64,000 nucleotides of DNA from Brevibacillus parabrevis (GCF_003710905.1 NZ_RHHV01000023.1:1-64000), one strand, 5' to 3'. Shown: positions 8,387 to 17,585, counted from the stretch's first letter. Numbers and translations: made by a program. The notes: a model not told the origin generated them from the sequence alone.

Positions 8387-10321
8387 ATGATTTTGCTACA
8401 GGCTGAACATATAGAAAAAACGTATGGCATCGAAACCATTCTACAGGACATCTCTCTGCAAATACAAACAGGAGAACGGGTCGGACTGGTCGGCGTAAAC
8501 GGCGCGGGCAAATCTACCCTGATGAAAATACTTGCGGGCGAGTTGAGCTATGACAGCGGGCTGGTTCGCATCCCGAAAGACGTAACGGTCGGTTACCTGG
8601 CCCAAAACGGCGGCCTCGAATCGGAGCGATGTATTTGGGATGAGCTGCTGAGCGTGTTCGACCACTTGCGGGCGGAGGAAAAGGAATTGCGCGAGCTGGA
8701 AGCCAAAATGGGCGACCCGGCCGTGCTGGCAGATGAAAAACGATACCAGCAAATTTTGGAGAACTACTCGCTGCGCTCAGAAGCTTTCAAGGAAAAAGGC
8801 GGTTACAGCTACGAAGGGGCCATTCGCGGCGTCCTGCACGGCTTGCGCTTCGCGGACATGGACTACCAGACTCCGATCAAGACATTGAGCGGCGGGCAGA
8901 AAACGCGGCTGGCGCTTGCCAAGCTGCTGCTGCAATCTCCGACGATTTTGCTATTGGACGAGCCGACCAACTACCTCGATATCGAGACGCTCACCTGGCT
9001 GGAAACGTATTTGCAAAACTATCAGGGAGCGATCCTGGTCGTATCCCATGACCGCTACTTCCTCGACAAGCTGGTGACTGTCGTCTACGAAATCGAACGG
9101 ACTCGCGCTACGCGCTATGTCGGCAACTACAGCCGCTTCCTCGATGAAAAGGCTGCCCGGCTGGAGCAAGATTTGAAGCGATTCGAGAAGCAGCAGGAGG
9201 AAATCGCCAAGCTGGAAGATTTCATCGCCCGCAACATCGCTCGCGCCACGACAACCAAACGGGCGCAGAGCAGACGCAAAACATTGGAGAAAATGGACCG
9301 TCTGGACAAGCCAATCATGAACAACAAGTCGGTGAATTTTTCCTTTGAAGTAGCCAAAATGAGCGGAACCATCGTCATGAAAGCAAGCAACCTGTCTGTC
9401 GGCTACCCGGATGCCGTTCTCTCCCGCGGCCTGACTTTTGAAATCGAGCGCGAGGAACGCGTCGCACTGGTCGGGCCAAACGGGATCGGCAAATCTACTT
9501 TGCTGAAAACGATTGTCGGACAGTTGCAAGCTCTTGCCGGAGACGTACACTTCGGAAGCAACGTCACAATCGGCTACTACGACCAGGAACACCGCAACCT
9601 GAACGAGCGCAACACTGTGCTGGGGGAAATCTGGGACGAGTATCCGAACATGCTGGAAAAAGACGTGCGGACGCTGCTCGGCAATTTCTTGTTCAGCGGC
9701 GACGATGTCCAAAAGAAAATCAGCGATCTGTCAGGCGGCGAGCGCGCGCGTGTCTCCCTGGCCAAACTGATGCTGAAGCAAGCCAACTTCCTCATTTTCG
9801 ACGAGCCGACGAACCATCTGGACATTTTCAGCAAAGAAGTGCTGGAAAACGCGCTCTACGACTATCCGGGCACTATTTTGTTCGTCTCCCATGACCGCTA
9901 CTTCCTGAACAAAATCGCCAGCCGCGTGCTGGAGCTGACAGGCAATGGCGTGACAAGCTATCTGGGCAACTACGACTACTACGTGGAAAAGAAGCAGGAA
10001 CTGGAGGAGCTGGCCGCCGAGCAAGCCGCGCAGCCAGCGAAAAAGCAGGGAACGACTACAGCCGCCCAGGCGGAAAAATCGTCCTACGAGCTGGACAAAG
10101 AAGCAAAACGGCGCGAGCGCCAGCGCCAGCGCCGTCTGGAAGAGATCGAGGCAACGATCCAAAAGCGGGAAGCCGATATCGTCAAGTGGGAGGAAGAACT
10201 GTGTCTCCCGGAAATCTACAGCGATCATATGCAGGCCAAAGAGCGCAACGATCTGATCCAGGCCGCCAAACAGGAGCTGGAGCAGCTGTATGATGAATGG
10301 AGCTCGCTGTCCGAGGAATAA
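8387..10321 (+). CDS. ABC-F family ATPase (YdiF-like)
   Basis: A 644-residue soluble protein with two ATP-binding cassettes and no membrane domain. Cassette 1 has Walker A GVNGAGKST (about 36), signature LSGGQKTRLALA and Walker B LLLDEPTNYLD (about 186); cassette 2 has GPNGIGKST (about 363), SGGERARVSLAKL and FDEPTNHLD. The charged linker between them and a C-terminal Lys/Glu-rich coiled coil (about 540-640) are typical of ABC-F proteins, which act on ribosomes. Position near tsaD matches B. subtilis ydiF. I prefer the ATG at 8387, with AGAGGTG upstream, over the GTG at 8378. Whether it gives antibiotic protection is not visible. Confidence 0.92.
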   Translation: MILLQAEHIEKTYGIETILQDISLQIQTGERVGLVGVNGAGKSTLMKILAGELSYDSGLVRIPKDVTVGYLAQNGGLESERCIWDELLSVFDHLRAEEKELRELEAKMGDPAVLADEKRYQQILENYSLRSEAFKEKGGYSYEGAIRGVLHGLRFADMDYQTPIKTLSGGQKTRLALAKLLLQSPTILLLDEPTNYLDIETLTWLETYLQNYQGAILVVSHDRYFLDKLVTVVYEIERTRATRYVGNYSRFLDEKAARLEQDLKRFEKQQEEIAKLEDFIARNIARATTTKRAQSRRKTLEKMDRLDKPIMNNKSVNFSFEVAKMSGTIVMKASNLSVGYPDAVLSRGLTFEIEREERVALVGPNGIGKSTLLKTIVGQLQALAGDVHFGSNVTIGYYDQEHRNLNERNTVLGEIWDEYPNMLEKDVRTLLGNFLFSGDDVQKKISDLSGGERARVSLAKLMLKQANFLIFDEPTNHLDIFSKEVLENALYDYPGTILFVSHDRYFLNKIASRVLELTGNGVTSYLGNYDYYVEKKQELEELAAEQAAQPAKKQGTTTAAQAEKSSYELDKEAKRRERQRQRRLEEIEATIQKREADIVKWEEELCLPEIYSDHMQAKERNDLIQAAKQELEQLYDEWSSLSEE

Positions 10322-10339
10322 GCGAGGCAGACGCTCTGT

Positions 10340-12574
10340 CTACGTGGAGCAGCGCTTTTGCTCAGGCTCCTCCAAAGCCGCGTAAAGCGCTGGAACGATC
10401 AGAAACGAAATGCAGGTCGCAGCCGTCACGATCCCGGAGTCATTCAACGCAAGACCTGCGAGCGATCCGGCGATGACTCCGGCGAAGCCTTTTACCAAAT
10501 AAGGCGTGTCTTGCGCCAGATGCCGGAGAAAGCGGTCATTTTTCAAAGAGAGCACGCCCAGTGCAATGAGCGAGACGGCAAAGACTTTGCTCCAGATCGA
10601 GACGCGAATCAGCCGCACGTTCATCGCCAGCTTTCGCTCGATCATCTGTCCGACCTCGCCCCATTCACCTGCGAGTATTTGCTGCGAGACTCTCCCTACA
10701 TGGGTGAGCGGCTGGTCGGACAACAGACTCGTCGCCATCAACCCGATTACCCCGAGAACGAGGCCGCCTGTTAACAGCAGGAGGCCTTTTTTGCCGATTC
10801 GCAGGTTATGCAGCCGGGCAAACGCGACAAAAAGCCCGATCAAGCCTGCCAGAAAGCCGCCCGCATCTGTCCCCAGGTTCGGCGCGACCATGTAGTAGAG
10901 CACAACCGCACAGACGAGCAAGGAACCGCCGGGCAGTGCCAAGCCAGCCACAGGGAGCACTCTCGTCCGCTCCCGATACAGCTGGTACAAGGAAGCGACA
11001 AGCATGACCGTTCCTCCGATGATCACTCCCTCGTATTCATTGCCCAATCCGTAAAACCGCGCCCCGATCACCGGATCATAGCCGAGAAAAGACTGCCGCA
11101 TCAACGTTGCTCCCGTCCACCCGTCGAGACATACAACTGCCACCGTGACCGCACTGACACCCAGCGTTATTTTTGCGAGCGATTGATTCTCCTGCCAAAA
11201 GGCAATCGCCAGAGCAGCCATGATCAATACTCCCAGTATCAGCGAGCCGTGCACCTTCCAATCCAGCGCCGCTTCCAGCAAAAGCAACGCAGGGAACCAG
11301 AGCAACGCCAGAAGCGCCAGGCGAACTCCTCTGCGCACGCGCGACAGCCCCACTCCTTCTCTTCTTCTCCCCCACATCCACAGCAGCGCTGCGCAGCCTA
11401 CCGTCACAATTTGCAGCATCACGTAAGTGTACAGGACAGACGGCCTTGTCGCGTACGTATGATGAATCTGTTCCACTTGGCTGAGCAGTTGCGACAGGTC
11501 GCCTTCTGTCCGGTAAATGGAATGACCCGTCAACCCTTTAGGGACAGGCACGTCCAGCCAGGTCAGCACTGTCGGCAACACATCCAGCCCGCTCACGAGA
11601 CCGTTCTGGCGCGTCGTTGCAGAAGTCAGCAGCCCGGAAGACTGATCCGACCACAGCAAAAGCGGCGAGAGCAGCGCCTTGTCTTTTGCCGCCACGGAAT
11701 TGACGGCGGGCGATACCAGCATGATCATCTGGTTAGCTCTGCGCAAGGAAAGCAACTGGTCGAGAAACTGCGCCAAATCGTTCTGGACGCGCTGATATTG
11801 TCTCGCAAACTGCCCCGGCTCCATGTCCGGCCCCAGCTGATACAGGCGGGACAAATCAGAAAGCTGTACCGCAATCAACCCGGATGAACGGTCTGCGCGA
11901 ATCCGATCGAGCAAGTAGGCCGTATTCGTTTTCACTCCGTACGGGTATCCTCTGACAGACAGCGAGTTTGCTTCCGATACGTCTCCGGCAGGAACTCTCC
12001 CTTCCTGATCCATAGCGAAAAGCACAGCCTGCCTTTGCCTGGTTTCCTCAAAGTCTCCATTGCCGTAGGAGGCGATCCGAATCTTGTATGCTGCCAGTGT
12101 CGTGCCCAACAGTCCAAGGCGGGAAGTATACGGCTTGTCGCGGTTGTCCTCATGCAGACGGAATATACCGGGAAAAAGGATCGCTGAGCGCGCCAAGTCG
12201 TGCGCCCGATAGCCTCCCAACTCCTGCATCCGCTCTCCTGCCGTCTCGCGCGGCGAAAAAATTTCCGCGGGGTGATAGGCTGTGCCGCTTCGCTCTGTGT
12301 ACAGAGCCTGTCCTCCGCTCCCCATCAGCAAGTAGCCATTCGCAGCCGTTCGCGGCCCTGGCGTGCGCAAAGAAAGAGCTGCTGCCCCCGCTTGGCTGAT
12401 CCACTTATCCACAAGCGGCAAGCTTTTGAGCTTTTCCAGATCGGCAAAAGACATCCCTTCCACAAACAACAGGATGACTTGCGGTTTTTCTTGAACTGCC
12501 AGCGTTTTTCCGGGATTTGTATGTGCAAACAATATCAGGATGAGCAAAAAGAGCAGCACGATTTTGGACTTCAT
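10340..12574 (-). CDS. Membrane protein with alkaline-phosphatase-like ectodomain
   Basis: A 744-residue protein. Residues 1-25 form a signal-anchor, 30 to about 390 look like an extracytoplasmic domain, and about 395-735 hold roughly ten hydrophobic segments. The opening QVILLFVEGMSFADLEKL and the late SGLDVLPTVLTWLDVPVPKGLTGHSI resemble alkaline-phosphatase/sulfatase superfamily proteins, but the usual metal-binding Asp of the first strand (DG) is replaced by Glu-Gly. The enzyme type is therefore uncertain and it may be catalytically inactive. A good AGGAGGA precedes the ATG. It faces the convergent ABC-F gene; its 5' flank is the DnaA-box cluster. Confidence 0.7.
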   Translation of the reverse strand: MKSKIVLLFLLILILFAHTNPGKTLAVQEKPQVILLFVEGMSFADLEKLKSLPLVDKWISQAGAAALSLRTPGPRTAANGYLLMGSGGQALYTERSGTAYHPAEIFSPRETAGERMQELGGYRAHDLARSAILFPGIFRLHEDNRDKPYTSRLGLLGTTLAAYKIRIASYGNGDFEETRQRQAVLFAMDQEGRVPAGDVSEANSLSVRGYPYGVKTNTAYLLDRIRADRSSGLIAVQLSDLSRLYQLGPDMEPGQFARQYQRVQNDLAQFLDQLLSLRRANQMIMLVSPAVNSVAAKDKALLSPLLLWSDQSSGLLTSATTRQNGLVSGLDVLPTVLTWLDVPVPKGLTGHSIYRTEGDLSQLLSQVEQIHHTYATRPSVLYTYVMLQIVTVGCAALLWMWGRRREGVGLSRVRRGVRLALLALLWFPALLLLEAALDWKVHGSLILGVLIMAALAIAFWQENQSLAKITLGVSAVTVAVVCLDGWTGATLMRQSFLGYDPVIGARFYGLGNEYEGVIIGGTVMLVASLYQLYRERTRVLPVAGLALPGGSLLVCAVVLYYMVAPNLGTDAGGFLAGLIGLFVAFARLHNLRIGKKGLLLLTGGLVLGVIGLMATSLLSDQPLTHVGRVSQQILAGEWGEVGQMIERKLAMNVRLIRVSIWSKVFAVSLIALGVLSLKNDRFLRHLAQDTPYLVKGFAGVIAGSLAGLALNDSGIVTAATCISFLIVPALYAALEEPEQKRCST

Positions 12575-12733
12575 CGGGTTCCTCCTGTTGATAACCAGAA
12601 ATTTTTATCCACATATTCCACAAAATAATCCACAGGCTATACGTGAATTTCCCGGTCATTTTCTCGTGTTATCACCAGTATTCACAGGGGGCTGTGAGAA
12701 CAACCCGGAAAGTTATCCTGAACTTGTGGATAA
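12405..12733. promoter_or_regulatory. Cluster of DnaA boxes beside tsaD
   Basis: Three perfect TTATCCACA boxes occur at 12405-12413 (+, inside the downstream gene), 12605-12613 (+) and 12725-12733 (-). Boxes with one mismatch lie at 12586-12594 (TTATCAACA, -) and 12626-12634 (TAATCCACA, +). Two-mismatch copies lie at 12614-12622, 12669-12677 and 12713-12721. All but the first are in the 240-bp gap between tsaD and the membrane-protein gene. Binding by DnaA is inferred. Confidence 0.7.
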
Positions 12734-12770
12734 TGTCGAAAAAGCTCGATTTCTGGGAGTACGAGGGACG

Positions 12771-12801
12771 AAAAAAAGCCCATTCCCGGGAATGGACTTT
12801 T
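12771..12801 (-). terminator. Terminator of the thiL-tsaD operon
   Basis: A hairpin with arms CCATTC/GAATGG around CCGGG, extended by imperfect AG/CT pairs, is followed on the minus strand by seven U residues. It begins 13 bp past the tsaD stop. Confidence 0.85.
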
Positions 12802-12814
12802 CGTTTTAAATCGT

Positions 12815-13903
12815 TTACTGTTCGTTTTCATTCAGCGACAAACCAGGGACGCCGTTCAGATCGAGAGCGGCAAACTGCCCTTTTTCATACTTGATATAGC
12901 CTGCTGCCGCGATCATGGCAGCGTTGTCCGTGCAAAGCGAGAGAGGCGGGATGACAAGCGGGATTCCCTCAGACTCGCAACGTGCCTGCAAACGTTCCCG
13001 CAGGCCGCGGTTCGCAGCTACGCCGCCTGCCAAAAGCACTTGCTTCGCCTGGCAAGCGCGGACGGCGCGAATCGTTTTTTCCACCAGCACTTCGGTCACC
13101 GAGTCCTGGAAGCTCGCGGCCAAATTCGCGGGTTCAATCGTCTCTCCCCGTTGCGCTGCGTTGTGCAACGTGTTGAGCACGGCTGATTTCAGACCGCTAA
13201 AGCTGAAATCGTAGGAGTCCGGTTCCAGCCAGGAACGCGGCAACGGGACGTTCGGTTCCCCTTCATGCGCGAGTCGGTCAATGTGCGGTCCACCCGGATA
13301 CGGCATGTTCAGCGCCCGCGCTACCTTGTCATACGCCTCTCCGGCAGCGTCGTCTCGCGTCTCGCCCAAAATTTCGAACTGTCCGTGCCCCTTCATCCAG
13401 ACAAGCTCCGTATGACCGCCGGAAACAACGAGAGCGATCAACGGAAAGTCCATCTCCTCGACAAGCCGGTTGGCGTAAATATGTCCTGCGATATGATGGA
13501 CACCGATAAGCGGGATTCCCCTTGCCAGCGAAATAGCTTTTGCCGCCGCTACCCCGACCAGCAGGGCGCCTACAAGACCGGGCCCATACGTTACCGCAAT
13601 GGCGGAAATGTCCTCCAGCTTCTTGTCTGCCTCAGCCAAAGCTTGCTCAATGGTCAGCGTAATGTTCTCCACATGTCTGCGGGATGCGACCTCCGGCACC
13701 ACGCCACCAAAGCGCTTGTGGATGTCTGCTTGTGAAGCGATGACATTGGACAGCACCTCGCGGCCATCGCGCACGACAGATGCCGATGTCTCGTCGCAGC
13801 TAGTCTCGATTCCTAAAATATACACGGGCGCGCCAGACTTTTTATGCGCCTCATATGCTTCTCGTACGCGCATCTCGTAGCGCGATGTAGTCGTCTTGTT
13901 CAT
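12815..13903 (-). CDS. tsaD: tRNA N6-adenosine threonylcarbamoyltransferase TsaD
   Basis: Catalytic subunit that transfers threonylcarbamoyl to A37 of ANN-decoding tRNAs together with TsaB and TsaE. The 362-residue product has the ASKHA opening YILGIETSCDETSASVV, the metal ligands in HHIAGHIYANR (about 136-141), VVSGGHTEL and GGVAANRGLR with a late LCTDNAAMIAAAG. I use the ATG at 13903, overlapping the rimI stop as TAATG; a GTG five codons upstream is possible. The N-terminus carries about 31 residues before ILGIETS, longer than typical, so a shorter start at MRVREAYE is also possible. Last gene of the operon. Confidence 0.96.
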   Translation of the reverse strand: MNKTTTSRYEMRVREAYEAHKKSGAPVYILGIETSCDETSASVVRDGREVLSNVIASQADIHKRFGGVVPEVASRRHVENITLTIEQALAEADKKLEDISAIAVTYGPGLVGALLVGVAAAKAISLARGIPLIGVHHIAGHIYANRLVEEMDFPLIALVVSGGHTELVWMKGHGQFEILGETRDDAAGEAYDKVARALNMPYPGGPHIDRLAHEGEPNVPLPRSWLEPDSYDFSFSGLKSAVLNTLHNAAQRGETIEPANLAASFQDSVTEVLVEKTIRAVRACQAKQVLLAGGVAANRGLRERLQARCESEGIPLVIPPLSLCTDNAAMIAAAGYIKYEKGQFAALDLNGVPGLSLNENEQ

Positions 13904-14358
13904 TACAAAGTCACCCACATAATGATTGCGTCCTCATTGTTATCTGAATAGTATCTTTTGCGCACGCCATGCTCGCGAAAACCGAGCTTGGTGTACATGT
14001 TCCGCGCCACAAGGTTGGATGGACGGACTTCCAGCGTCATGCTTTTCGCCCCAAACATCCTCGCGACTCCCATCATTTTGATCATGAGACCCAGCCCGAT
14101 TTTTTTCCCGCGGAACAATGGATGGACGGCCACATTGGTAATATGGGCTTCGTCAAGCACGATCCACATGCCGCAGTAAGCGACGATCCGGTTCTGGTGG
14201 ACAACGACGACATAACGGGCGTTCGGGTTCTTCGTCAGCTCATTGACGAATGCGTCGTGCGGCCAAGGAGTGGAAAACGACAGTCGCTCCAATTCAGCCA
14301 CAGCCCCGACGTCCTGCATCGTCATGAAACGATATTCCAAATCGATTGGTTGGCTCAT
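13903..14358 (-). CDS. rimI: Ribosomal protein bS18-type N-alpha-acetyltransferase RimI
   Basis: A 151-residue GNAT acetyltransferase. The acetyl-CoA loop appears as HPLFRGKKIGLGLM around residues 78-91 and the late motif as ARNMYTKLGFREHGVRKRYY. RimI acetylates the N-terminus of ribosomal protein S18 in enterobacteria; in Bacillales the target is assumed by homology. AAAGGAG sits before the ATG, four bases after the tsaB stop, and the stop overlaps the tsaD ATG, so translation is probably coupled. Confidence 0.9.
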   Translation of the reverse strand: MSQPIDLEYRFMTMQDVGAVAELERLSFSTPWPHDAFVNELTKNPNARYVVVVHQNRIVAYCGMWIVLDEAHITNVAVHPLFRGKKIGLGLMIKMMGVARMFGAKSMTLEVRPSNLVARNMYTKLGFREHGVRKRYYSDNNEDAIIMWVTL

Positions 14359-14362
14359 CCTT

Positions 14363-15085
14363 CTACTCCTTTACGGCCCCCGCCTGCTTTTGGGCAAGCC
14401 ACTTCGCTTCGGCTTCCGCCAGTTGCAAATACTCGGGCACTAGCTCGTGCGCACTGCCCGCTTGCTGCAGTCGGCGCAATGCCACGTATCCGATATGAGC
14501 GGCACGAGGGTGATTGGATGCGGGAGACGCAAAGCGGGCCTGCTCTCCCAGTTCTTGTGCAATCGCTTCCCGGTGAATCCGCACATCTTCGCCCAGAAAA
14601 AGAATCGGCTGTCCTTGAGCCATATCCCTGAGCTGGGGCAACCAGTCCTGGAGCAAGATGATTTTTTCATCCCCCTGCACGTCAACCGCGTCCAGACCGT
14701 TCGCGCGGTAGCAGCCTGTGTACACCTGTCCCCGGCGAGCGTCGAACAACGGTACGATCAACCCGGGAAAGCCCAAAGCATTCATAGCCACTACTTCCAG
14801 GCTGGAAACGCCGATGACTGGCACGTTCAACGACCATGCCATGCTTTTGGCCGTAGCCACTCCAATGCGCACTCCCGTATAGGAGCCTGGTCCATTCGCT
14901 ACTCCAAAGCCGCCAAGCTGCTCAGGAGAGGTTCCGGTCGCATCCAGCAACTCGCTTACGCAGTCCATCAGCCGAATCGAATGGTTTTTTTGCTGATTCG
15001 TCGTCATTTCGGCAAGGACGCGTTCTTCCTCCACCACCGCTACACTTAACACCAGATTGGATGTATCAATCGCCAGTACGCGCAT
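14363..15085 (-). CDS. tsaB: t6A biosynthesis protein TsaB
   Basis: A 240-residue inactive paralogue of TsaD that scaffolds the TsaBDE complex. It has the ASKHA-like start RVLAIDTSNLVLSVAVV and the conserved VANGPGSYTGVRIG around 65-78; the metal-binding His pair of TsaD is absent, as expected. I choose the ATG at 15085 with GAGGAG ten bases upstream; it overlaps the end of tsaE by 20 bp. Essential in B. subtilis. Confidence 0.94.
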   Translation of the reverse strand: MRVLAIDTSNLVLSVAVVEEERVLAEMTTNQQKNHSIRLMDCVSELLDATGTSPEQLGGFGVANGPGSYTGVRIGVATAKSMAWSLNVPVIGVSSLEVVAMNALGFPGLIVPLFDARRGQVYTGCYRANGLDAVDVQGDEKIILLQDWLPQLRDMAQGQPILFLGEDVRIHREAIAQELGEQARFASPASNHPRAAHIGYVALRRLQQAGSAHELVPEYLQLAEAEAKWLAQKQAGAVKE

Positions 15086-15536
15086 CAAAATCAAACTCCT
15101 CACACAATTTCACGTAACGCTCTCCCTTGGGACACAGCTCGATGCTTCGCTCATCCTCGCCAGATGTTCGCAGGAAAACCGTCAGCCGATCCGCCGGCAA
15201 GTAATCCTCAAGCAAGGAGGCCCACTCGACGACACAGACTCCCTCGCCAAAAAAGTAATCGTCCAGCCCAAGCGAATCAGGATCATCCCCTACCCGGTAG
15301 ACGTCCATATGATAAAGCGGCAAGCGCCCCTGATATTCTTTTATGATCGTAAACGTCGGACTGTTCACTACTTGGCGAACGCCAAGCCCTCGTGCAAGCC
15401 CTTGGGTAAACGTCGTCTTTCCGGCCCCCAGATCGCCTTCCAGCGCCAAAAAGTCACTCGGGGCCAGACACTGTGCCAGTTGCTCTGCAAAACGCTGCGT
15501 TTCCTGCGCGCCTGCAAGCTTCCAGATATAGCCCAT
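15066..15536 (-). CDS. tsaE: t6A biosynthesis ATPase TsaE
   Basis: A 156-residue P-loop ATPase that resets the TsaB-TsaD complex. Walker A reads LEGDLGAGKTTFTQGLARGL at about 31-50; SPTFTIIKEY and LYHMDVYRV follow, and WASLLEDYLPADRL is the late family motif. The ATG at 15536 has GAGGAG eight bases upstream, so the longer open frame reaching 15662, which would overlap thiL, is not used. Confidence 0.94.
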   Translation of the reverse strand: MGYIWKLAGAQETQRFAEQLAQCLAPSDFLALEGDLGAGKTTFTQGLARGLGVRQVVNSPTFTIIKEYQGRLPLYHMDVYRVGDDPDSLGLDDYFFGEGVCVVEWASLLEDYLPADRLTVFLRTSGEDERSIELCPKGERYVKLCEEFDFDARTGD

Positions 15537-15552
15537 TTTATCCACTCCTCGC

Positions 15553-16584
15553 TTACTCGCGCCGCTTGAAATGATTGTAGCCTGCTTTCGGCAGAGCCGT
15601 TCGGCTTTCGCCAGTCCGCAGCGACAGCTTGGGTGCAGCAGTCTGCTCGGCTTCCACCGCACCGATTACAGAGAACAGGATGCCCGCTGCCGCAAAACGT
15701 TCGCGGACGGCATCAACCTCGCTCGCTTCGATTGTTCCGACGAGCTGGTAGTCCTCTCCGCCGTAAAATGCCCACTCCACCGGGTCTTTTCCGAACTGCA
15801 AGGCGCAGGCCCGCGCCTCTTCTTCGATCGGGATCAGGGCAGCGTCTACACAAATGCTGACCGAGCTTGCCTCCGCGATTTCCCACAGCTCAGAAGCCAA
15901 GCCGTCACTGACATCGTTCAACGCCCCGCAGACACCGGATTCCAGGAGCAGACGCCCAGCTTTTACCTGAGCGACCGGGCGCTGGTGAGCTGCTATCAGT
16001 TTCGCCCAACGCCCTGACCATTCAGTCACAGACTGCTGTTCTTGCCGATCTTGTAGCAACACATGCAAACCGGCGGCAGAGCTGCCCACATGTCCTGTTA
16101 CAAAAACAGCTTGCCCCGCGCGGGCGTGCGAACGCCGAATGGGGCGTCCTTTTTCCACCTCGCCAAGCACGGTGACAGACAAGTGCAACGCATCCGGTGC
16201 GGATACCGTATCCCCGCCGATGACTTTCACGCCGTACATGTCACATGCCGCGTAAATTCCATCGTATATGCCCTGGCACTCTTCCGGCGTCCAGTGCGGT
16301 GCCACTGCGATGCTGACCAACGCATAGCGGGCGTATCCGCCCATCGCCGCGACGTCGCTTACATTGCTCGTAACGGCTTTGTAGCCGATGTCACTCGGCC
16401 GCATCGTTTCTTTTAAAAAGTGAACGGTCTCGACCATCGCGTCACAGCAGGCCACAATTTCCATCTCTGGCGAAGGAGAAAAAACGGCGGCATCATCCCC
16501 CAGCCCGACAGTCAAGCCGTCTCCTTCCTGTCCGTCCGAACGGCTCGTCCATTGCCGGATCAGGGAAAATTCGTCATGTGCCAC
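15553..16584 (-). CDS. thiL: Thiamine-monophosphate kinase ThiL
   Basis: Phosphorylates thiamine phosphate to thiamine diphosphate. The 343-residue product begins DEFSLIRQW, then GLGDDAAV (about 28), the ATP/Mg motif CCDAMVETVHF, SNVSDVAAMGG and late DVSDGLASEL with GGEDYQL, all typical of the AIR-synthase fold of ThiL. It starts with GTG after AAAAAAGGAG. It heads the t6A operon, the same order as B. subtilis ydiA-E, and tsaE follows after 16 bp. Confidence 0.95.
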   Translation of the reverse strand: MAHDEFSLIRQWTSRSDGQEGDGLTVGLGDDAAVFSPSPEMEIVACCDAMVETVHFLKETMRPSDIGYKAVTSNVSDVAAMGGYARYALVSIAVAPHWTPEECQGIYDGIYAACDMYGVKVIGGDTVSAPDALHLSVTVLGEVEKGRPIRRSHARAGQAVFVTGHVGSSAAGLHVLLQDRQEQQSVTEWSGRWAKLIAAHQRPVAQVKAGRLLLESGVCGALNDVSDGLASELWEIAEASSVSICVDAALIPIEEEARACALQFGKDPVEWAFYGGEDYQLVGTIEASEVDAVRERFAAAGILFSVIGAVEAEQTAAPKLSLRTGESRTALPKAGYNHFKRRE

Positions 16585-16664
16585 CTCAAGCGCTCCTTTT
16601 TTGCATAGTCAGTCCATTATACCTCTCGTGTCAAAATGCACGCAAGAAAGCCGCGTCTCGCTTG

Positions 16665-17123
16665 CTACTTCAGTTCTCTCAGCTGCAACGTTCCCCGGCA
16701 TCGTCCGCAGCGGTAGCGGGAAGGGTCCATTCGCCTTTTTCGTTTATACGTCATCCCGCACGAATGGCAGGCAAGCTCGTAGCGATAAGGCATCACCGCT
16801 CGTCCGCTTCCTACCTGCTGGCAATACCGGCTGCCGCCGACCTGGGCAAGCAGTCTGCGAAAGTCCTGGTCTATGTGGCGATAGCCTTTCTTCTCCAGAT
16901 GCAAGTGATAGTGACACAGCTCATGCTTGATGATCGCAATCAGCTCGCCTTCTCCATGCTCCGCCAGATGTTTGGGATTCAATTCAATGTCGTGGGAGCG
17001 CAGCAAATACCGTCCGCCTGTCGTGCGCAATCTGCTGTTGAAGCGAGCCCGATGGCGAAATGGCTTGGCGAAAAATTGAGTGGAGATTTGCTCCACCAGC
17101 TCTTGCAATTCGGTATCGGTCAT
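16665..17123 (-). CDS. SprT-like zinc metalloprotease-fold protein (YdcK-like)
   Basis: A 152-residue SprT-family protein. The zinc-metalloprotease motif HELCHYHLH lies at about 65-73 and a C-terminal zinc ribbon has CHSC near 119 and CGRC near 137. The position beside cmpA and tex matches B. subtilis ydcK. Its role is uncharacterised; the eukaryotic relative Spartan cleaves DNA-protein crosslinks, but that should not be assumed here. It is divergent from the small gene at 17234. Confidence 0.85.
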   Translation of the reverse strand: MTDTELQELVEQISTQFFAKPFRHRARFNSRLRTTGGRYLLRSHDIELNPKHLAEHGEGELIAIIKHELCHYHLHLEKKGYRHIDQDFRRLLAQVGGSRYCQQVGSGRAVMPYRYELACHSCGMTYKRKRRMDPSRYRCGRCRGTLQLRELK

Positions 17124-17168
17124 GTCCTCTCTAACGCTCCTCTCTCCTTTTCACCATAGCAGTTCCTG

Positions 17169-17198
17169 TTGAAAAGTGCCAGACAGATAGGCTACACT
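17169..17198 (+). promoter_or_regulatory. Candidate sigma-A promoter
   Basis: TTGAAA (17169-17174) and TACACT (17193-17198) are separated by 18 bp, placing the start of transcription about 30 bp before the ATG of the small gene at 17234. Confidence 0.45.
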
Positions 17199-17233
17199 GG
17201 GTGGAAGAAAAGTAGATTGGTTTGGAGGAGCTT

Positions 17234-17569
17234 ATGCGCTATTTGATCTTGCAGGAAAAAGACGGGTTGACGTTCGTTGCGCTGCCTGAAACGCATATGT
17301 ATCAGCTTGTTGCCCTGTTCAAGCGACTGTACAAGGAAATCGACAAGCTAACCATCGAGGATCGGCCACAGCTGCCGACCGTGCTTGCGGAATGCGCTGA
17401 CCTGGAGCTTTTGGGAAGCGGACTCGCCGTTGTGGATGGACTCGATTACGTCAGCAGTCTGGAAGAACGCTTTGCCGCACTCCCCGAGAGTCAGTATCCA
17501 CTGATCTCCTTGTTGACCGAGATTCGCGCTTTACAGGCCCAACTTGAATTTTTGCGCGACGAAGAGTAA
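17234..17569 (+). CDS. Small conserved protein of unknown function
   Basis: A 111-residue soluble protein, acidic and Leu-rich, predicted mostly helical after an N-terminal beta-like stretch (YLILQEKDGLTFVALPE). No catalytic motif is recognised. The ATG at 17234 follows GGAGGAG and has its own promoter-like sequence. It stands on the plus strand between sprT-like and cmpA; readthrough from it would reach cmpA. Confidence 0.7.
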   Translation: MRYLILQEKDGLTFVALPETHMYQLVALFKRLYKEIDKLTIEDRPQLPTVLAECADLELLGSGLAVVDGLDYVSSLEERFAALPESQYPLISLLTEIRALQAQLEFLRDEE

Positions 17570-17585
17570 GTTTTTTGGAAAATAA

